Source: Thermoplasmatota archaeon
Lineage (GTDB): Archaea > Thermoplasmatota > Penumbrarchaeia > Penumbrarchaeales > Penumbrarchaeaceae
Direction: 5' to 3'
DNA length: 6,050 bases
Assembly (NCBI GenBank): GCA_016929175.1
Contig: JAFGJI010000291.1
Span: forward strand, 1-6,050
Position 1 is the stretch's first letter. Each line of letters opens with the position of its first letter. This document shows positions 4,073 through 6,050 of the stretch, one piece after another. The position numbers were made by a program, and so were the translations under genes. Below the pieces are notes generated by a model. That model had not been told where the DNA came from. It searched no databases and worked only from the letters and a program-made list of their open reading frames with translations.

Positions 4073-6050
4073 TCATTCCATGAAGATGGCCGGTTTCAAG
4101 GGAGCGGACGCTTTCGATTTCCCCGCAGGGTCTTCCTTCTTATCATCGTCCTCCGAGAACACACTCACCTCGCATCCGAGCTCGGATGACAGGAAATCTC
4201 CGACACTCCCAAGAACGACACTCTCGTTGCTCATTCTGCCAAAACGGTCTTTTTCCTCGCTGCCCATTCTTACAACATCCTTGGACAGCTTACCCACCAT
4301 CTTCGGGATCACCGCCCTGTGCTCCGAAAGCTCCGGGTCGGATATCAGCTTCTTTATCACGTCACCGGGGTTCAGCCTCCCGTCGCCCTCTTCGACCATG
4401 GCGAACATGGTCTTCAGCACCTTCCACTTCCAGTCGGATGCGGTGTACAGGATGACCCTCTTCGGATCCTGGATCCCCGTCATCTTCTGTATGCTGCGAA
4501 GATCATCGAGCAGCGTTGACACGTACTCTTCAATGTTGAGGGAGATGGGATCGATACGACCTTCGTCGTATTCCGGCCAGGGAGCGTTGGATACTAATCC
4601 CTCCTTTCCCATGAGCTCCCATATCTCCTCGGCAAGGTGCGGGGTGAACGGCTGGAGCATCCTCGCCCAGATATCCATCGTCTCCTTCAAGACCTCACTG
4701 TTCGACCCGCCCCGTTTGAGATACCACCTGATATCGCCGGGGACCGTGAAGTACACGATGTTGGAGGCCTCCCTGAGCTTTCCCGCCTCGAGGAATTCCG
4801 ATGTCTCCCTGATGCGAAGCTGCATCATGGAGGTCATCCAGGGGTCGACCGTGGTCTTTTCCACCAATCCGATGTTTTGGAGCTCCTCCACCTGATCGTA
4901 GATCCTCTTGATCCTTGCCCTGTAATGCGATACGGTCTCCTCCACCCACTCCACGTCCATGCTGGTTGAGCCGACATGGCAGTAGTACAGCCTCATCGCA
5001 TCGACACCGTATTTCAAGATCGCCTCCGGTATTGGCTCCGCCCCCCCCTTGGTCTTCGATATCTTGTCCCCTCCTGACATCGTCACCCACCAGTGGACGA
5101 ATATGCCTCTTGGCCAGTGTTCTTTGTTCAGCAGTGCCACATGGTTCATCAGGAACACCGGGAAGTGTACGGTCTTGTGCTCCTTCCCGCTGAGATTGAC
5201 ATCAAGTGGATACCAGTAGAGAAAATCCTTCCTGATCCTTTCGAAAAGCTCCCTCTTTTCGGGTTCCAGATCCGAAGTGTCGCCCTGGCCCAGGAACACC
5301 TCGTCGAAGAAGAGGTCGTCCATCCACTCGAGCTTCAGTGAGCCCTCGTTGAGGTACTTCGACACGATATAGTAGGCCGGGTACAGGGTGGAATCCGATA
5401 TGGGCTCTATTATCCATCCCTTCTTGTAGGGGAACTCGGTGCCGAGCCATGACCCTTTCCTGATGCATGCCCGGTCCCCGAACCATTCGAGCACAGAAGG
5501 CATCTCCCTCTTGTAATCCTCCGGCTGGATGTTCATCTCCTGGGACCATTCCCTGGAATTCCTGGTTAACTCCTCATCGGAGTAACGTATGAACCACTGA
5601 TCAGGTATCCTCTTCACCACAACATCGTCCCCGGACCTGCAGACCACCGGTTCAGAGAACTCGTAGAACACATCGGCGAGCCCCATGTTGATGAAGTCCT
5701 CGCGGAGAGCATCCTTGGCCTGGGAGACCCTGAGACCTGCATAGTCCTGGCAGTTTCCCATGAGTATGCCCGAGTGGAACTCATCCTTGTAGATCGCCTT
5801 GGTGGCATCATCCAATTTCTCCTCCTCGTCCTGGGACCCTATTCCCATCTTCAAACATAATTTCCCGGCGGGGTCCTCGGTGAACTCTTTCCCTGCCTGG
5901 ATAAGTGTGATGGGTGTCAGGGAGAGGATCTCCTTGACATCGACAGCGAACGGGTTCTCCCCTGACCCCACCTCCTTCTGGACATCTTTCAGAGCAACCC
6001 AGTCGAAAGGTGCATGTGCGGGTACCGACATGACCACCCCGGTGGCCACC
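4073..6050 (-). CDS. leuS: Leucyl-tRNA synthetase, archaeal type, C-terminal ~658 residues (5' end outside window)
   Basis: Class I aminoacyl-tRNA synthetase that charges tRNA-Leu with leucine in the cytoplasm. The frame is open through the right edge. Archaeal LeuRS is roughly 930-970 residues, so about 300 residues, including the HIGH motif and the start of the editing domain, lie outside. Counting from the first full visible codon: the editing (CP1) segment GVVMSVPAHAPFD (4-16), a DQWFIRYSD return to the core (150-158), SDSTLYPAYY (218-227), the KMSKS-equivalent KISKTKG (329-335), and the helical anticodon-binding domain (~370-520) with PFTPHLAEEIWE (467-478). An archaeal C-terminal domain ends in KPAIFME. 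The KMSKS motif is altered but keeps both lysines. The Cys-rich knuckle expected before DQWF is reduced to CRSG (137-140). It is followed on the same strand by the HAD gene, 25 bases past the stop (7 if the earlier HAD ATG is used). The promoter is not in the window. Confidence 0.96.
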   Translation of the reverse strand, partial: VATGVVMSVPAHAPFDWVALKDVQKEVGSGENPFAVDVKEILSLTPITLIQAGKEFTEDPAGKLCLKMGIGSQDEEEKLDDATKAIYKDEFHSGILMGNCQDYAGLRVSQAKDALREDFINMGLADVFYEFSEPVVCRSGDDVVVKRIPDQWFIRYSDEELTRNSREWSQEMNIQPEDYKREMPSVLEWFGDRACIRKGSWLGTEFPYKKGWIIEPISDSTLYPAYYIVSKYLNEGSLKLEWMDDLFFDEVFLGQGDTSDLEPEKRELFERIRKDFLYWYPLDVNLSGKEHKTVHFPVFLMNHVALLNKEHWPRGIFVHWWVTMSGGDKISKTKGGAEPIPEAILKYGVDAMRLYYCHVGSTSMDVEWVEETVSHYRARIKRIYDQVEELQNIGLVEKTTVDPWMTSMMQLRIRETSEFLEAGKLREASNIVYFTVPGDIRWYLKRGGSNSEVLKETMDIWARMLQPFTPHLAEEIWELMGKEGLVSNAPWPEYDEGRIDPISLNIEEYVSTLLDDLRSIQKMTGIQDPKRVILYTASDWKWKVLKTMFAMVEEGDGRLNPGDVIKKLISDPELSEHRAVIPKMVGKLSKDVVRMGSEEKDRFGRMSNESVVLGSVGDFLSSELGCEVSVFSEDDDKKEDPAGKSKASAPLKPAIFME

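Noticed and set aside
3999..4895. Long open frame (298 codons) on the + strand opposite leuS
   Set aside because: It lies antisense to clearly conserved LeuRS coding sequence, is rich in Ser/Pro/Phe as expected of a reverse-frame shadow, and has no recognisable motif.
1..6050. CRISPR array, insertion sequence or prophage
   Set aside because: No regularly spaced repeats, transposase, integrase or terminal inverted repeats were seen. The RecB-like fold alone does not imply a CRISPR locus.

Overview
The window looks archaeal. The leucyl-tRNA synthetase is of the archaeal type: its C-terminal block ends in a KPAIF(M)E-like tail and its core motif reads SDSTLYPAYY. The other genes include a PP1/PP2A-like (PPP family) protein phosphatase and a B12-binding radical SAM protein of the DUF4070 type. 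Arginine is often encoded by AGG/AGA, leaders are short or absent, and AT-rich TATA-like boxes are present. A euryarchaeal lineage, perhaps Thermoplasmatota or a methanogen relative, is a reasonable guess, but sequence alone does not fix the taxon. Gene density is high and every base outside one 159-bp intergenic region is coding or nearly so.

Layout. (1) At bases 3-638 on the + strand is the C-terminal part of a RecB/Cas4-like PD-(D/E)XK nuclease whose frame is open to the left edge. (2) At 678-1724 on the - strand is a PPP-family serine/threonine phosphatase, convergent with the nuclease. (3) Bases 1725-1883 form a divergent intergenic region. It carries a perfect 9-bp inverted repeat next to a TATA-like box and a Shine-Dalgarno-like site. 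(4) At 1884-3374 on the + strand is the B12-binding radical SAM protein with a DUF4070 C-terminal domain; its biochemical role is unknown. (5) At 3385-4047 on the - strand is a YihX-like HAD hydrolase. (6) At 4073-6050 on the - strand is the C-terminal two thirds of leuS, cut by the right edge. The HAD gene follows leuS closely on the same strand and is probably co-transcribed with it.

How the genes relate. The leuS-HAD pair looks like an ordinary housekeeping operon. The phosphatase and the radical SAM gene are divergent and share one control region with an operator-like palindrome, so they might be co-regulated; this is inference. No CRISPR array, insertion sequence, tRNA, rRNA or prophage signature was found. 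Nothing here clearly forms a new multi-gene system. The best leads are the palindromic operator between the phosphatase and radical SAM genes, and the uncharacterised DUF4070 radical SAM enzyme itself.
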